Shown: positions 17,217-25,599, numbered from the stretch's first letter. The stretch is 36,788 nucleotides of DNA from an uncultured Trueperaceae bacterium (GCA_937907415.1 CALCHY010000176.1:1-36788), one strand, 5' to 3'. Made by a program: numbers and translations. Notes: generated by a model from the sequence alone, not told the origin.

Positions 17217-18263
17217 ATGAAACGCGCGCTAGTCACTGGAATCACGGGCCAAGACGGCTCGTACCTCACGGAACTTCTGCTGAACAAGGGCTACGAAGTC
17301 CACGGCATCATCCGCCGCTCGAGCACCTTCAACACCGACCGTATCGACCACCTCTACGAGGACCCTCACACGCACGACGCTAGGCTCTTCCTGCACTATG
17401 GCGACCTGGCCGATGGCCCCGGTCTCCGCCGCATTGTCGAGGAAGTGCAACCCATTGAGGTCTACAACCTGGGCGCCCAATCGCACGTGGCCGTGAGCTT
17501 CATGCAGCCCGAGTACACGGCAGACGCCGATGGCCTCGGTGCCCTGCGCCTCCTGGAGGCCATGCGCGACTACCAGGAGCGCACTGGCCTGAGGCCCCGT
17601 TACTACCAGGCCGGGACCAGCGAGATGTTCGGCGGCAGCCCACCGCCGCAGTCCGAGTCCACGCCCTTCTACCCGAAGAGCCCGTACGCGGCCGCCAAGG
17701 TGATGGCGCACCACCTGGTCGTCAACTACCGCGAGTCGTACTCCCTGCATGCAAGCAACGGTATCTTGTTCAACCACGAAAGCGAGCGCCGCGGCGAAAC
17801 CTTCGTGACGCGCAAGATCACGCGGGCCGCCACGCGCATCAAGCTCGGACTGCAGGACAACCTCTACCTGGGGAACCTTGACGCTCGGCGCGACTGGGGC
17901 CACGCTCAGGACTACGTGGAGGCCATGTGGCTCATCCTCCAGCAGGACCAGCCCGACGACTACGTGATAGCCACCGGCCACAGCCACTCCGTGCGTGAGT
18001 TCGTGGAGATGGTCTTCGGTTACCTGGGCCTTGACTGGCAGGAGCACGTGCAGATCGACCCGCGCTACTACCGGCCCGCCGAGGTTGAGCACCTGCGCGG
18101 CGACGCCGCTAAGGCCCGCGCCGTGCTCGGCTGGGAACCCAAGGTCACCATCGACCAGCTCGTGACCCGCATGGTGGAGCACGACCTGGAACTGGCCCGG
18201 CAGGAGTTGACCCTCAAGCGCGCCGGTCACAAGGTAGCGCCACGCGGGTTAGCGGGTGCCTGA
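17217..18263 (+). CDS. gmd: GDP-mannose 4,6-dehydratase
   Basis: A 348-residue extended SDR enzyme converting GDP-D-mannose to GDP-4-keto-6-deoxy-D-mannose, the first step to GDP-L-fucose. Diagnostic motifs: [16 protein letters not shown] (cofactor binding), [51 protein letters not shown] (YxxxK catalytic pair), [14 protein letters not shown] with the [11 protein letters not shown] block, and [16 protein letters not shown]. Length and motifs are those of a complete enzyme. GGGGA precedes the ATG. It overlaps the next gene, fcl, by 8 nt, so the two consecutive pathway enzymes are co-translated. Confidence 0.95.
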   Translation: MKRALVTGITGQDGSYLTELLLNKGYEVHGIIRRSSTFNTDRIDHLYEDPHTHDARLFLHYGDLADGPGLRRIVEEVQPIEVYNLGAQSHVAVSFMQPEYTADADGLGALRLLEAMRDYQERTGLRPRYYQAGTSEMFGGSPPPQSESTPFYPKSPYAAAKVMAHHLVVNYRESYSLHASNGILFNHESERRGETFVTRKITRAATRIKLGLQDNLYLGNLDARRDWGHAQDYVEAMWLILQQDQPDDYVIATGHSHSVREFVEMVFGYLGLDWQEHVQIDPRYYRPAEVEHLRGDAAKARAVLGWEPKVTIDQLVTRMVEHDLELARQELTLKRAGHKVAPRGLAGA

Positions 18264-19254
18264 CGTGGGGCAGGTGCTGAGCCCCGGCACACGCATCTAC
18301 GTTGCCGGCCACCGCGGTCTGGTGGGCAGCGCCATCGTGCGGCGCCTGCGGCAGGCTGGGTTCGACAACCTCGTGCTGCGTACCTCGGCCGAGCTCGACC
18401 TGCGCGACCAGGCCGCCGTCGAGGCGTTCTTCCGGACCGAGCGCCCCGAGGTCGTCGTGTTGGCGGCCGCCAAGGTGGGCGGCATCCTCGCCAACTCCAC
18501 CTACCCGGCGGACTTCCTGTACGACAACCTGGCCATAGCCACCAACGTCATCGGCTCCGCCCACCGGCACGGCGTGCGCAAGCTCCTCAACCTGGGCTCG
18601 AGTTGCATCTACCCCAAGCTGGCGCCGCAGCCGCTGCGCGAGGAGTACCTGCTCACAGGCCCGCTCGAGGAGACGAACCGCGCCTACGCCGTGGCCAAAA
18701 TCGCCGCAATCGAGTTGTGCGACGCCTACCGGCTGCAGCACGGTGACGACTTCATCAGCGCCATGCCCACCAACCTGTACGGGCCGCACGACAACTTCGA
18801 CCTGAGCAGCAGCCACGTGCTGCCAGCGCTTATCCGCAAGGTGCACGAGGCCAAGGCGTCGGGCGCACCCAGCGTGACCCTATGGGGCAGCGGCACGCCC
18901 AAGCGCGAGTTCCTGCACACCAACGACCTGGCAGACGCCTGCCTGTTCCTGCTCGAGAACGTGTCGGAGCAGGGGCCGATAAACGTGGGGACGGGCGAGG
19001 ACGTGACCATCACTGAACTCGCGGAGCTGATCGCGGACGTGGTGGGCTACGAGGGCGCCTTCGAGTACGACCGCAGCAAGCCAGACGGCACGCCCCGCAA
19101 GCTGATGGACGTGAGCAAGTTGGTCGCGTTGGGGTGGACGGCGAAGATCGGGCTGCGGGAGGGTATTGAGCAGACGTATGGATGGTTCAAGGAGAACGTC
19201 GGGGTGGCGCGAGGGGTGGGGGCAGTGGGGCAAGGCCCGAATAAGACGGAATAG
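18256..19254 (+). CDS. fcl: GDP-L-fucose synthase
   Basis: A 332-residue SDR epimerase/reductase that turns GDP-4-keto-6-deoxymannose into GDP-L-fucose with NADPH. It shows [17 protein letters not shown] at the start, [34 protein letters not shown] (catalytic Ser/Cys region), [12 protein letters not shown] (YxxxK) and [13 protein letters not shown], with [16 protein letters not shown] later. It starts at a GTG inside the end of gmd. The last residues (PNKTE) are encoded by the first copy of a short tandem repeat at 19239-19280, so the extreme C terminus looks added by the repeat and is unlikely to matter for catalysis. Confidence 0.95.
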   Translation: MPDVGQVLSPGTRIYVAGHRGLVGSAIVRRLRQAGFDNLVLRTSAELDLRDQAAVEAFFRTERPEVVVLAAAKVGGILANSTYPADFLYDNLAIATNVIGSAHRHGVRKLLNLGSSCIYPKLAPQPLREEYLLTGPLEETNRAYAVAKIAAIELCDAYRLQHGDDFISAMPTNLYGPHDNFDLSSSHVLPALIRKVHEAKASGAPSVTLWGSGTPKREFLHTNDLADACLFLLENVSEQGPINVGTGEDVTITELAELIADVVGYEGAFEYDRSKPDGTPRKLMDVSKLVALGWTAKIGLREGIEQTYGWFKENVGVARGVGAVGQGPNKTE

Positions 19255-19280
19255 GACACGAATAAGACGGAATAAGACAT
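19239..19280. repeat. Tandem 21-nt repeat at the fcl stop codon
   Basis: Two head-to-tail 21-nt copies (19239-19259 and 19260-19280) that differ at two positions. Each is itself built from two units of about 10 nt with the core GAATARGAC, giving four in a row. A fifth copy, GAATAGGACATGC, is at 19340-19352. The first copy supplies the last fcl codons and its stop. On the other strand the unit reads GTCYTATTC. No hairpin is formed. Function is unknown; it may be a slippage product or part of a dispersed repeat family. Confidence 0.75.
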
Positions 19281-19407
19281 GCGAAGAGACAATGCGTCCT
19301 GGACGAGCCGCAACGCTGTGGAAGAGGCAAGGCTACGGGGAATAGGACATGCATTGAATCCAATAGCCCACCGGCCGAAGCGGATGAGGCTTCCTTTAGC
19401 CTGCAGC

Positions 19408-20841
19408 TCAACTAGCGCCCCTTTCCCGGTTCAAGTACCAGCGCGACCCAACACCACGTCCATGTTGACCAACGAGGCCGATGGAGCGAAGTTCGGTCAA
19501 CGCCTCGCGGGTGCGACGCGACTCGAGGGCCTTATCTTCAGAGCGAAACTCTTCTGGCAAGAGCCTAAGGATCTCAGCTGGCGATAGTCGGCCGCCTTGG
19601 GCAAGAGCTTCCAGAATCGCTCGCTGCCTCTCGTTGAGGTCGTGTGGCACTCGCGTTGGCGCCACGTATCCTCCAGCCATGAACTTGACGGTTACGGCTC
19701 CGCCTCCTGCTGATATCTCCGGGACCGGCAAACCAGCCCGCTCCATTAGCCCCACGATCTTCTGGATTCCGCGACCCCACTGCTCGAACAACCCCCGTAA
19801 GTAGAAGACCCGGGCAATGAGCGGATTCCATGGCAACGATTCATGAGGCATGAGCAGGTCTTCTATTGTCAGCCCAAAGTGAAGTCCACCAATAGACGAA
19901 ACTTCGGTCCTATCGTCGTAGATGGCCACGCCGACTGACCCGCCGCCAATCGCATAGTTTCGATGACAGAAGGCATTCACAAGCGCTTCGCGCAGGGCCT
20001 CTGGTGGATAGATGGGGTCGTCGATCCGCTCGAAGATGCCAGGCGTCACTCGCGCGGCCACTGGAAGATTCTCGACGAGGAAGGTTTGCGCGGCCTGGAG
20101 CAAACGGAAGGCGTTCCCATGCAGGTCCTTGCTGTCCAAGAACTCATCGCGGTCTACCCCGCGAAACCTCGCAAGCCGCAAGCGGAATTGGGGGAAGTCG
20201 GGTAGCAGACGGTTCCGCTTGCCGAACAGCGCAACTGCTGCCTGAAGCACTTGCCCTTCGCGCGACAGCAGCCCAAGCCGACGTAGGATTTCCTGTGGGT
20301 CAGTGGTTCCAGGCTCTTCAAGCCTGCCTCTCCGAACGGCCTCTTTGACGGTCTTAAGGATTTCGTCCTCATCGAGGTCACCCACTTGCCAGCCAGAGGC
20401 TGGCTGGTTTTCCCAGCGAGAAGTGCCATGCATGCGCTCGAGAAGCATCAAATCCTTCTCGTGGGCTCCCATTTTCACAGTGGTATTGCCGACCCTCTTG
20501 TACGCATCACCAGCGTACTCGTAGGGCTTCAATTGGCCCCTATCGACCGAGACCGAGATGACCGCCTTGCCGTTGGGCAAGTCGATGCGCTCGACAACAG
20601 GTAGGACGGTGGGCTCGATTCGAGAGAGAAAGGTGGAAAGCTGCTCGAGGGTCTGGTCGGACACGTCTTGCCCTGTAATGACGCCCTCGGGAGTCACGCC
20701 GAACAAAACCCTGCCGCCAGATCCGTTTAGCATGGCCGTTACCGACTTGCAGGCGTCGGAACGTTGGCCAGTCGTGGCCTTGAACTCGAGCAATGCATGC
20801 TCGCGTTCGCCTACTATTCGCTCGAGATCGCTTCTCGTCAC
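19408..20841 (-). CDS. AlbA_2 (Schlafen-like) DNA-binding protein, predicted transcriptional regulator
   Basis: A 477-residue protein of the COG2865 type. Residues 1-135 form the AlbA_2 domain: LLEFKATTG, KSVTAMLNGSGGRVLFGVTPEG and DAYKRVGNTTVKM. The middle carries the HATPase_c-like block of this family (DPIYPPEALREALVNAFCHRNYA, GGSVGVAIYDDRTEVSSIGGL, NPLIARVFYLRG, EQWGRGIQKI). The C terminus (LNERQRAILEALAQGGRLSPAEILRLL) is a winged-helix region. Such proteins are annotated as regulators or helicase-related; biochemical roles are poorly known. The GTG follows directly on the stop of the ligase gene, with GGAGG inside that gene's end, so it is very likely the last gene of the ligase operon. 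Confidence 0.8.
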   Translation of the reverse strand: MTRSDLERIVGEREHALLEFKATTGQRSDACKSVTAMLNGSGGRVLFGVTPEGVITGQDVSDQTLEQLSTFLSRIEPTVLPVVERIDLPNGKAVISVSVDRGQLKPYEYAGDAYKRVGNTTVKMGAHEKDLMLLERMHGTSRWENQPASGWQVGDLDEDEILKTVKEAVRRGRLEEPGTTDPQEILRRLGLLSREGQVLQAAVALFGKRNRLLPDFPQFRLRLARFRGVDRDEFLDSKDLHGNAFRLLQAAQTFLVENLPVAARVTPGIFERIDDPIYPPEALREALVNAFCHRNYAIGGGSVGVAIYDDRTEVSSIGGLHFGLTIEDLLMPHESLPWNPLIARVFYLRGLFEQWGRGIQKIVGLMERAGLPVPEISAGGGAVTVKFMAGGYVAPTRVPHDLNERQRAILEALAQGGRLSPAEILRLLPEEFRSEDKALESRRTREALTELRSIGLVGQHGRGVGSRWYLNRERGAS

Positions 20842-22713
20842 CTAGCCTCCAGGTTCGGTCATCGTCGCATAAATCTCGCCCGAAAGCGGCCGGGCCACGC
20901 TCATCACCACCCATAACCCCCCAGCAACCCCCGCCAACGTGAGCACCGGATCGAACACGGACTGAGCCATTAGCGCCGCCAGCGTGGCGGCCGCAGCCAG
21001 GGCCCCTTGCCGCCTGGCGAGCGCCGCGCGCGAGAGGCTTGCCAGCAACCCACCCAGTAGTACTAGCAACGCGCCCAGCAGCACTACCCCGCCCTCGAGC
21101 AGTACCTTCACGTACAGCGAGTGGAAGTGGTCGAGCGGGGTGGCAATGCGACTCGTGGCGAAGGTGTCGGCCAACTCCACTTCCGACCCCGGACCGTAAC
21201 CAAGCACTGGCCGCGCCTGCGCCAGGTCCACGCCCAGCAGCCACATGGCCAGGCGCCCGCCCGAGGCGCCGGTTGGGTCGTTGGCGAAGACCTCGAGGCG
21301 CCTGACGGCCGGTTGGGCCCACCCGAACAGTCCCGGGCCTTGGCCGGGCACGTAGCCCTCATCCACCGCACTCCGGGTGGCGCCTCGGGCTACGTCCACG
21401 AACTCGACGGGCCCGTCGGTGTTCGTGGCGGCGGCCGAGCGCATCAGTTGCAGCGAATCGATCCAGCCGAACGGTGCGGTGCCCTGACCGCTTGGTAGCA
21501 GCGTCACCGTCAGGCCGGTTGCACCCTCGGGCACGGGCGGCAGTTGAGCCTCGACCCGCGACCACCCGGCTTCGGGCGGCGGCAGCTTCGGGCGGCCGCC
21601 GGGCACGGCCTGGGCAGCCGGGGCCCAACCGTCGACCCCGAGCCGCGCGAAGGTGGCTCTGTCGTCGTCGACTGCGTCGATGGCCACTACGACGCCGATA
21701 CGTTCCTCCACCTCGGGCGCCGGCTCGCTTGGGTGCAGACCGATGCTGAACCGCATGACCTCTCCGGGCCCTACCTGCACGGTCGGTGCGTAGGTCAGCA
21801 GGACGTTGGCGGTCGTTGCGCCGCGGCTGAGCAGTACCGCTGGACTGCCATCTACGACCTCGCGCTTGCCTGCGCTCTGCAACGACCACGGTGTAAGGCC
21901 CTGCTCGAACCCCGAGTTGGTGAGCATGTTCGGGCTGGCCGCTCCACGCGCCAAACGGTCACCTAGGAGGGCTCCGGCGCCGATTACCCCGACCACCGCG
22001 GCGGCCACGAGCAGGGGCCGCAAGCGCAAGCGCGGCAGGACCAACAGCAGCCACCAAACAGCTCCCACCGCGAGCCCGACCATGCCGGAGCGGCTCCCCG
22101 TAATGACGAGCGCGACCAGCGCAGCACTCAACCCGACCAGGAGTGCAAGCCGGCCGAACAGACCCCGGCGCCAGAGCGGCCGCCACCCGACGGCTACGCC
22201 GCCAAGCGCAACCAACGCTGCCGCGGCAGCCAAGTTCGGGTGGTAAGTGAAGCCGACCGACTGCGTCTGCCCCAGCCACGCCACCTGGTAGAGGCCAACG
22301 CCGGCGTTGGCGATCGCGGCGGCCACCGATCCGAGGCCAACGGCGGTGGCGTGCCTTGCGTCGAGGCGTTCGAGAGCGATGGCCAGCAGGGCCGCCACTC
22401 CGAGCCACCAGGCCCAATCGACCAGGCCCTGTCCGGCGTCGTGGCCAGCGCCAGCCAGCGCCGGCAGCGGCTGCAGCCACGCCACCAGCAGGGTCGCTCC
22501 GCCAGCGGCGAGGAAGCCGATGATCGGGTACCAAGCGCGCGGCGGCAACCGCCTGACGCGCGGCGCCACCAGCGCGAGCGCCAGTATCAGGGCGCCCGCA
22601 GCGTAGGGTTCGATGGTCGAGGCGAGCGGTAACGCCGCAGCCACGGCGTAAGCGAAGGCCGCCCTGATGCTGGGCGCGGGTCGGACTGGCTCCCCGGCCT
22701 CGCTGCGTGTCAT
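20842..22713 (-). CDS. O-antigen ligase family protein with periplasmic carbohydrate-binding-like insertion
   Basis: A 623-residue membrane protein starting at ATG 22713 (MTRSEAGEP). Residues 20-250 are about nine hydrophobic segments. Residues 262-428 are a non-membrane insert that begins NMLTNSGFEQGLTPW, the opening pattern of CBM4_9/galactose-binding-like beta-sandwich domains, and ends GWIDSLQLMRS. Residues 495-545 hold the Wzy_C/WaaL signature: ARPVLGYGPGSE, then DHFHSLYVKVLLEGG. More helices follow to about 615. The usual family length is about 400-480 residues, so the insert is the unusual part and should sit on the outer face of the membrane. Its ATG overlaps the stop of the upstream small gene by 4 nt. 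A much longer open frame upstream (to 23061) is an artefact: it is low-complexity Arg/Pro sequence overlapping the 191-residue gene. Confidence 0.8.
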   Translation of the reverse strand: MTRSEAGEPVRPAPSIRAAFAYAVAAALPLASTIEPYAAGALILALALVAPRVRRLPPRAWYPIIGFLAAGGATLLVAWLQPLPALAGAGHDAGQGLVDWAWWLGVAALLAIALERLDARHATAVGLGSVAAAIANAGVGLYQVAWLGQTQSVGFTYHPNLAAAAALVALGGVAVGWRPLWRRGLFGRLALLVGLSAALVALVITGSRSGMVGLAVGAVWWLLLVLPRLRLRPLLVAAAVVGVIGAGALLGDRLARGAASPNMLTNSGFEQGLTPWSLQSAGKREVVDGSPAVLLSRGATTANVLLTYAPTVQVGPGEVMRFSIGLHPSEPAPEVEERIGVVVAIDAVDDDRATFARLGVDGWAPAAQAVPGGRPKLPPPEAGWSRVEAQLPPVPEGATGLTVTLLPSGQGTAPFGWIDSLQLMRSAAATNTDGPVEFVDVARGATRSAVDEGYVPGQGPGLFGWAQPAVRRLEVFANDPTGASGGRLAMWLLGVDLAQARPVLGYGPGSEVELADTFATSRIATPLDHFHSLYVKVLLEGGVVLLGALLVLLGGLLASLSRAALARRQGALAAAATLAALMAQSVFDPVLTLAGVAGGLWVVMSVARPLSGEIYATMTEPGG

Positions 22714-23285
22714 GGCGCTCCCGTGGGTCGCAGGGTTATGTCCGTAAGCCGCAGGTTCCGGTCGGCGGGTGGTTCGTGCCGGTCGTTCACGAACGCGAGC
22801 ACGACCCAACCGGCCCCCGGCACTTGCAGACTTAGTGAGCGGTCGCCGTCGATGGCTTCGTCGTACAAGGTCGTGCCCTGCCAAGCCACGACCAGGCGCG
22901 CCCCTACGCCTTCCACGGTCGAACCCGTCGCCTGAACCGTAAGGCCAGCCGGTCCGCACGCGAGGACGCGCAGGAACACGTTCGAGTAGAGGGTCACGCT
23001 GGCGGGTAGCGGGGTGGTGGCACCGTTGGCATCGATCAGGGCGGGCGCCTCGAGGTCGCACCCTTGCGCGGCGGGCACCGCCACTGCCAAGGCCGCGACC
23101 GTGCCTGGTGCGCCGGAGGAGCGGAGCGCGAGGAGGACGGCACCCAGCAGCAACGCGCTGCCGAGGGCGAGCTCACGCAAGTACTTGGCGGCGGGGCGTC
23201 CGGCGTGGCGGGCGGTCAGCGCTTGTGCCGCCGCGCTCGTGTCCGAGTGCACTTTCTGGTCGTCATGATCGTCTCGCTGACTCAT
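22710..23285 (-). CDS. Membrane-anchored protein with C-terminal beta-sandwich-like domain, unknown
   Basis: A 191-residue protein of unknown function. Residues 1-36 are hydrophilic (cytoplasmic), residues about 37-70 form one or two hydrophobic stretches (LALGSALLLGAVLLAL, then TVAALAVAVPAA), and the rest (about 75-191) is extracytoplasmic and strand-rich, with a Cys pair (C76, C109) that could form a disulfide. The C-terminal half, with LYDEAIDGDRSLSLQVPGAGW and NLRLTDITLRP, resembles in style the insertion of the ligase-family protein encoded next. It overlaps the upstream 142-residue gene and the downstream ligase gene by 4 nt each, so the three products probably work together at the cell surface. 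Confidence 0.6.
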   Translation of the reverse strand: MSQRDDHDDQKVHSDTSAAAQALTARHAGRPAAKYLRELALGSALLLGAVLLALRSSGAPGTVAALAVAVPAAQGCDLEAPALIDANGATTPLPASVTLYSNVFLRVLACGPAGLTVQATGSTVEGVGARLVVAWQGTTLYDEAIDGDRSLSLQVPGAGWVVLAFVNDRHEPPADRNLRLTDITLRPTGAP

Positions 23286-23710
23286 GGGGCGACCTCGGCT
23301 GAGGGTGCCGGTAGCAGCTTGACGGGTGCGCTCCAGTTAGCCACGACGGCGGCGTACGGGGTGGAGCGCTCGAAGATCTTCACCCGGATGCTGGTGTCGT
23401 GCGCGTTAAGGGCCTCCTCGCCGAAGCTCACGGTGCCGAGCCCGCCCCAGTTCTCCTGTGGGCCGTCGATCGTGCGCCAGGTCAGGCGGCGGCAGGCGTC
23501 GGCCTCGCACGCGTAAGCGCCGAGCTCGTACTTGCCGGCGGGCACCGAGAACCCACCGTAGAGCGCCGCGCGTTCACCGACGTACAAGGTCGTCGGGTAG
23601 GCCAGCGCCAACAGTTCGGGAGCCTCCGCACGCGGCACGCTGCGCCCGAAGGCCGTCAGGGCGGCGAACAGGGCAGCCGAGACGACCACAAGCGCGAGCA
23701 GGTAACGCAT
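23282..23710 (-). CDS. Small exported or membrane-anchored protein, unknown
   Basis: A 142-residue protein starting at ATG 23710 (MRYLLALVVVSAALFAALTAFG), which reads as a signal peptide or N-terminal membrane anchor. An in-frame start at 23779 would place 23 hydrophilic residues before the signal and overlap the divergent gene, so I reject it. The mature part has two nearby Cys (YACEADAC) and a beta-rich pattern (TLYVGERAALYGGFSVPAGKYEL). No family recognised. It is first in the operon with the 191-residue protein, the ligase-family protein and the AlbA_2 regulator. Only 25 nt separate it from a divergent gene. Confidence 0.55.
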   Translation of the reverse strand: MRYLLALVVVSAALFAALTAFGRSVPRAEAPELLALAYPTTLYVGERAALYGGFSVPAGKYELGAYACEADACRRLTWRTIDGPQENWGGLGTVSFGEEALNAHDTSIRVKIFERSTPYAAVVANWSAPVKLLPAPSAEVAP

Positions 23711-23735
23711 GGGGAGAGCGTAACAGGCGGGCTTC

Positions 23736-24011
23736 ATGGACTGGCTCGCGGACCTGGTCAATGAGAGCCCGGAAGCCATGAGCGCCGAGCGAGAAGAGAC
23801 CGTCAGGCTACAACTGGCCCGTGCACTGAAGGCAGCCCGGACGGCCGCTGGCGTGCCTCAGGACTCGATCCGCCGCGAGATCGGACGCCAGTTCCAGGAC
23901 ATGCGCAGTTGGATTCGGGCCTCGCCTAGCTCTGTCGACTCGTACCCGTCAATGCAGCACTACTTCACCGAGCGTGGCGAGCTTCGGACCGAGGGCGTAC
24001 AAGAGAGTTGA
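23736..24011 (+). CDS. Small hypothetical protein
   Basis: A 91-residue frame beginning MDWLADLVNESPEAM, with an Arg/Ala-rich probably helical stretch (VRLQLARALKAARTAAG) followed by SIRREIGRQFQDMRSW. No family recognised. The ribosome binding site is weak. It starts 25 nt from the divergent membrane-protein gene and is followed by two hairpins at 24034-24067, which would suit the end of a transcript. I treat it as a possible real gene; a chance frame cannot be excluded. Confidence 0.35.
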   Translation: MDWLADLVNESPEAMSAEREETVRLQLARALKAARTAAGVPQDSIRREIGRQFQDMRSWIRASPSSVDSYPSMQHYFTERGELRTEGVQES

Positions 24012-24033
24012 GTTGTCTGGCCGTTGAGTTGGA

Positions 24034-24067
24034 AGGTTCCCCGGGAACCTGCGTCACTCTCTGACGC
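24034..24067 (+). repeat. Two adjacent hairpins after a small ORF
   Basis: AGGTTCC (24034-24040) pairs with GGAACCT (24044-24050) across a 3-nt loop. Immediately next, GCGTCA (24051-24056) pairs with TGACGC (24062-24067) across CTCTC. Both stems are perfect. There is no T run after them, so they are not a standard intrinsic terminator. They could be a factor-dependent terminator, an RNA-stabilising end or an operator for the next small gene. Confidence 0.45.
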
Positions 24068-24154
24068 CGAAGGACAGTAGGGTATCGGTGACGAAGGAAG
24101 CTAGCCCTTGGGTTCCGTTGATGTTTGCAGCTGACGGCATTATTGGGAGGGGAA

Positions 24155-24553
24155 ATGGACGAGATCGATCCGGATCGAGCTTGGTTGCGTGACTTGGCGC
24201 AGTCGTCCGTACCGGCAGGGAAAATCGCGACTGGCGTAACTACGCCGCCCTCCACGTCCGAGGTGTACTCCCGAGTGCGCCACTTGTACGTTAATCCAGA
24301 CGGCACCCCATGGTACGTGAGCTCCAGCAAACAGGTGCGCTCAGGCCGTAAAGGTCAAAAAAAAGGGAAACGCGGGAAGCAAAAGAGACAAGCTCGCGGC
24401 GGCCAAGCGCGGAAATCGAATCAGCAAGCCAATAACTCTAAATCGAGTCGGACCCAGCCGGCAGTGAGCGGGAGGAATCGGGCCACTTACTGGGCCGATG
24501 ACCCGAAGCTCCGTATCGACCTTGCCAAGTTAGCAAGTCTTCTGAAGGAATGA
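24155..24553 (+). CDS. Small hypothetical protein with a strongly basic middle
   Basis: A 132-residue frame with a strong ribosome binding site (GGGAGGGGAA) before ATG 24155; an upstream in-frame start at 24125 lacks one. The N-terminal part (MDEIDPDRAWLRDLAQ) is acidic. Residues about 64-104 are a Lys/Arg/Gly/Gln-rich, disordered-looking stretch (SGRKGQKKGKRGKQKRQARG), and the C terminus (LRIDLAKLASLLKE) looks like a helix. Such a basic segment suggests nucleic-acid or polyanion binding, which is inference. The basic segment crosses a run of eight A (24357-24364), rare in this GC-rich DNA. No family recognised. Confidence 0.5.
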   Translation: MDEIDPDRAWLRDLAQSSVPAGKIATGVTTPPSTSEVYSRVRHLYVNPDGTPWYVSSSKQVRSGRKGQKKGKRGKQKRQARGGQARKSNQQANNSKSSRTQPAVSGRNRATYWADDPKLRIDLAKLASLLKE

Positions 24554-24891
24554 GCGGGAAGTGGGCTCCCCAGCGTGTCAACTCCCCGGAATCCACACGG
24601 CACAACACTTGGCGGTCATTGCTCTCATGTGGCAGTATTCCAAACGCTGAAGTCAAGCTCATTCTTGCCTGTAAACCCTCCAAACCTTGACTCTACTAGG
24701 CGGCAAAGTCGTAGGTCGAAGCCGTGCTTCGCGGTTCGGAAAGATTCAAGTAACAAACGCGTTCGGCGCTTGCGTGCCAGGTCGAGGCGCTCCTGGCCGC
24801 TAGTGGACCGGATGCGCAGCTGGTAACTCGGGCTGCGCCGCCCGTTCGCGGGCGCGGGCGAACCCAACCCGAACTGCTCGAGCACTCCCCG
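24554..24891. other. Gap between convergent genes
   Basis: 338 nt between the plus-strand basic-protein gene and the end of deoC on the minus strand. Minus-strand frames across 24625-24920 are open but have no start signal or family motif. I see no clear intrinsic terminator with a T run for either gene. Confidence 0.4.
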
Positions 24892-25599
24892 TCAGTACCC
24901 CCCACCACGCTCGTCACCACCGGTGACGATGGATGTGCCCGCGCTGGTCCCTACCAGCTCAGCGCCGGCAGCCAGCAACTCGACGACCTGCTCGTAAGTG
25001 CGGATGCCACCAGATGCCTTCACGTGCGTGGTCGGCTTCACGGTCTCCCGCAGGAACCGGACGTTCTCTGTCGAAGCAGGTTCCGACCCCGGCCCGACGC
25101 CGCTCGAGTTCTTGATCCATGGCACGCCCGCCTCCTCCAGCAACCGTACGGCGGTCTTTCGCTCTGCGAGTTCCTTGAGGTAACCGAGCTCCAGCATCGC
25201 TTTGAGCGGCCGGCCCTCTGCCGCCTCGACCAACCTGGCGGCCTCGTGCTTGAACTCCTCGTGCATCCCAGAAACGAAGAAGCTCATGTTCGGCTCGTAA
25301 TCGATCTCGTCGGCACCTAGCGCCCAACATTCGCGCACCAATGCGATCTTCCCGTGCACGCTCTCGTTGCCCATGCCGATGCAGATGAACGTAGCGACCC
25401 TGACGCCGGTCCCCGCAAGGATTTCCTTGGTAAGCGGTACCCAACACATGGGGATCATCGCTGCGTGGAACCTGTGCTCCGCGCAGGTCTCGACGTGCTG
25501 CACCACCTGATCGCGCGTAGCGTTCGCGGCGATCAGGGTGTTCTGGATATGGCGTGCGACGTCGGTCCTGCTGGGCTGGGTCTTGCTCGTTGCGGCCAT
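24892..25599 (-). CDS. deoC: Deoxyribose-phosphate aldolase (DeoC-type class I aldolase)
   Basis: A 235-residue TIM-barrel aldolase. The Schiff-base Lys lies in PWIKNSSGVG and the second active-site Lys in HVKASGGIRT, with an Asp in ADEIDYEPN, so all three catalytic positions of DeoC are kept. DeoC splits 2-deoxyribose-5-phosphate to glyceraldehyde-3-phosphate and acetaldehyde. The surroundings of these residues (EIDYEPNMSFF, AMLELGYL) differ from textbook DeoC, so another short sugar phosphate is possible. ATG 25599 is chosen for the AGGAAAGAG upstream; an in-frame start at 25638 is less likely. It is the last gene of the rbs operon, 77 nt after rbsD. Confidence 0.85.
   Translation of the reverse strand: MAATSKTQPSRTDVARHIQNTLIAANATRDQVVQHVETCAEHRFHAAMIPMCWVPLTKEILAGTGVRVATFICIGMGNESVHGKIALVRECWALGADEIDYEPNMSFFVSGMHEEFKHEAARLVEAAEGRPLKAMLELGYLKELAERKTAVRLLEEAGVPWIKNSSGVGPGSEPASTENVRFLRETVKPTTHVKASGGIRTYEQVVELLAAGAELVGTSAGTSIVTGGDERGGGY

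Noticed and set aside
17229..18230. 333-residue open frame on the minus strand opposite gmd
   Set aside because: It is the mirror of a gene with strong family motifs; the translation is Val/Leu/His-rich with no family signature, as expected for the antisense of GC-rich coding DNA.
18214..18846. 210-residue open frame opposite fcl
   Set aside because: Antisense shadow of fcl with low-complexity Val/Gly/His content.
20540..21322. 260-residue minus-strand frame across the ligase and regulator boundary
   Set aside because: Crosses two better-supported genes in another frame and is Arg/Gly/Ala-rich noise.
22714..23061. 116-residue N-terminal extension of the ligase-family protein
   Set aside because: Arg/Pro/Gly-rich, overlaps the coupled 191-residue gene in another frame, and the ATG at 22713 overlaps that gene's stop as in its neighbours.
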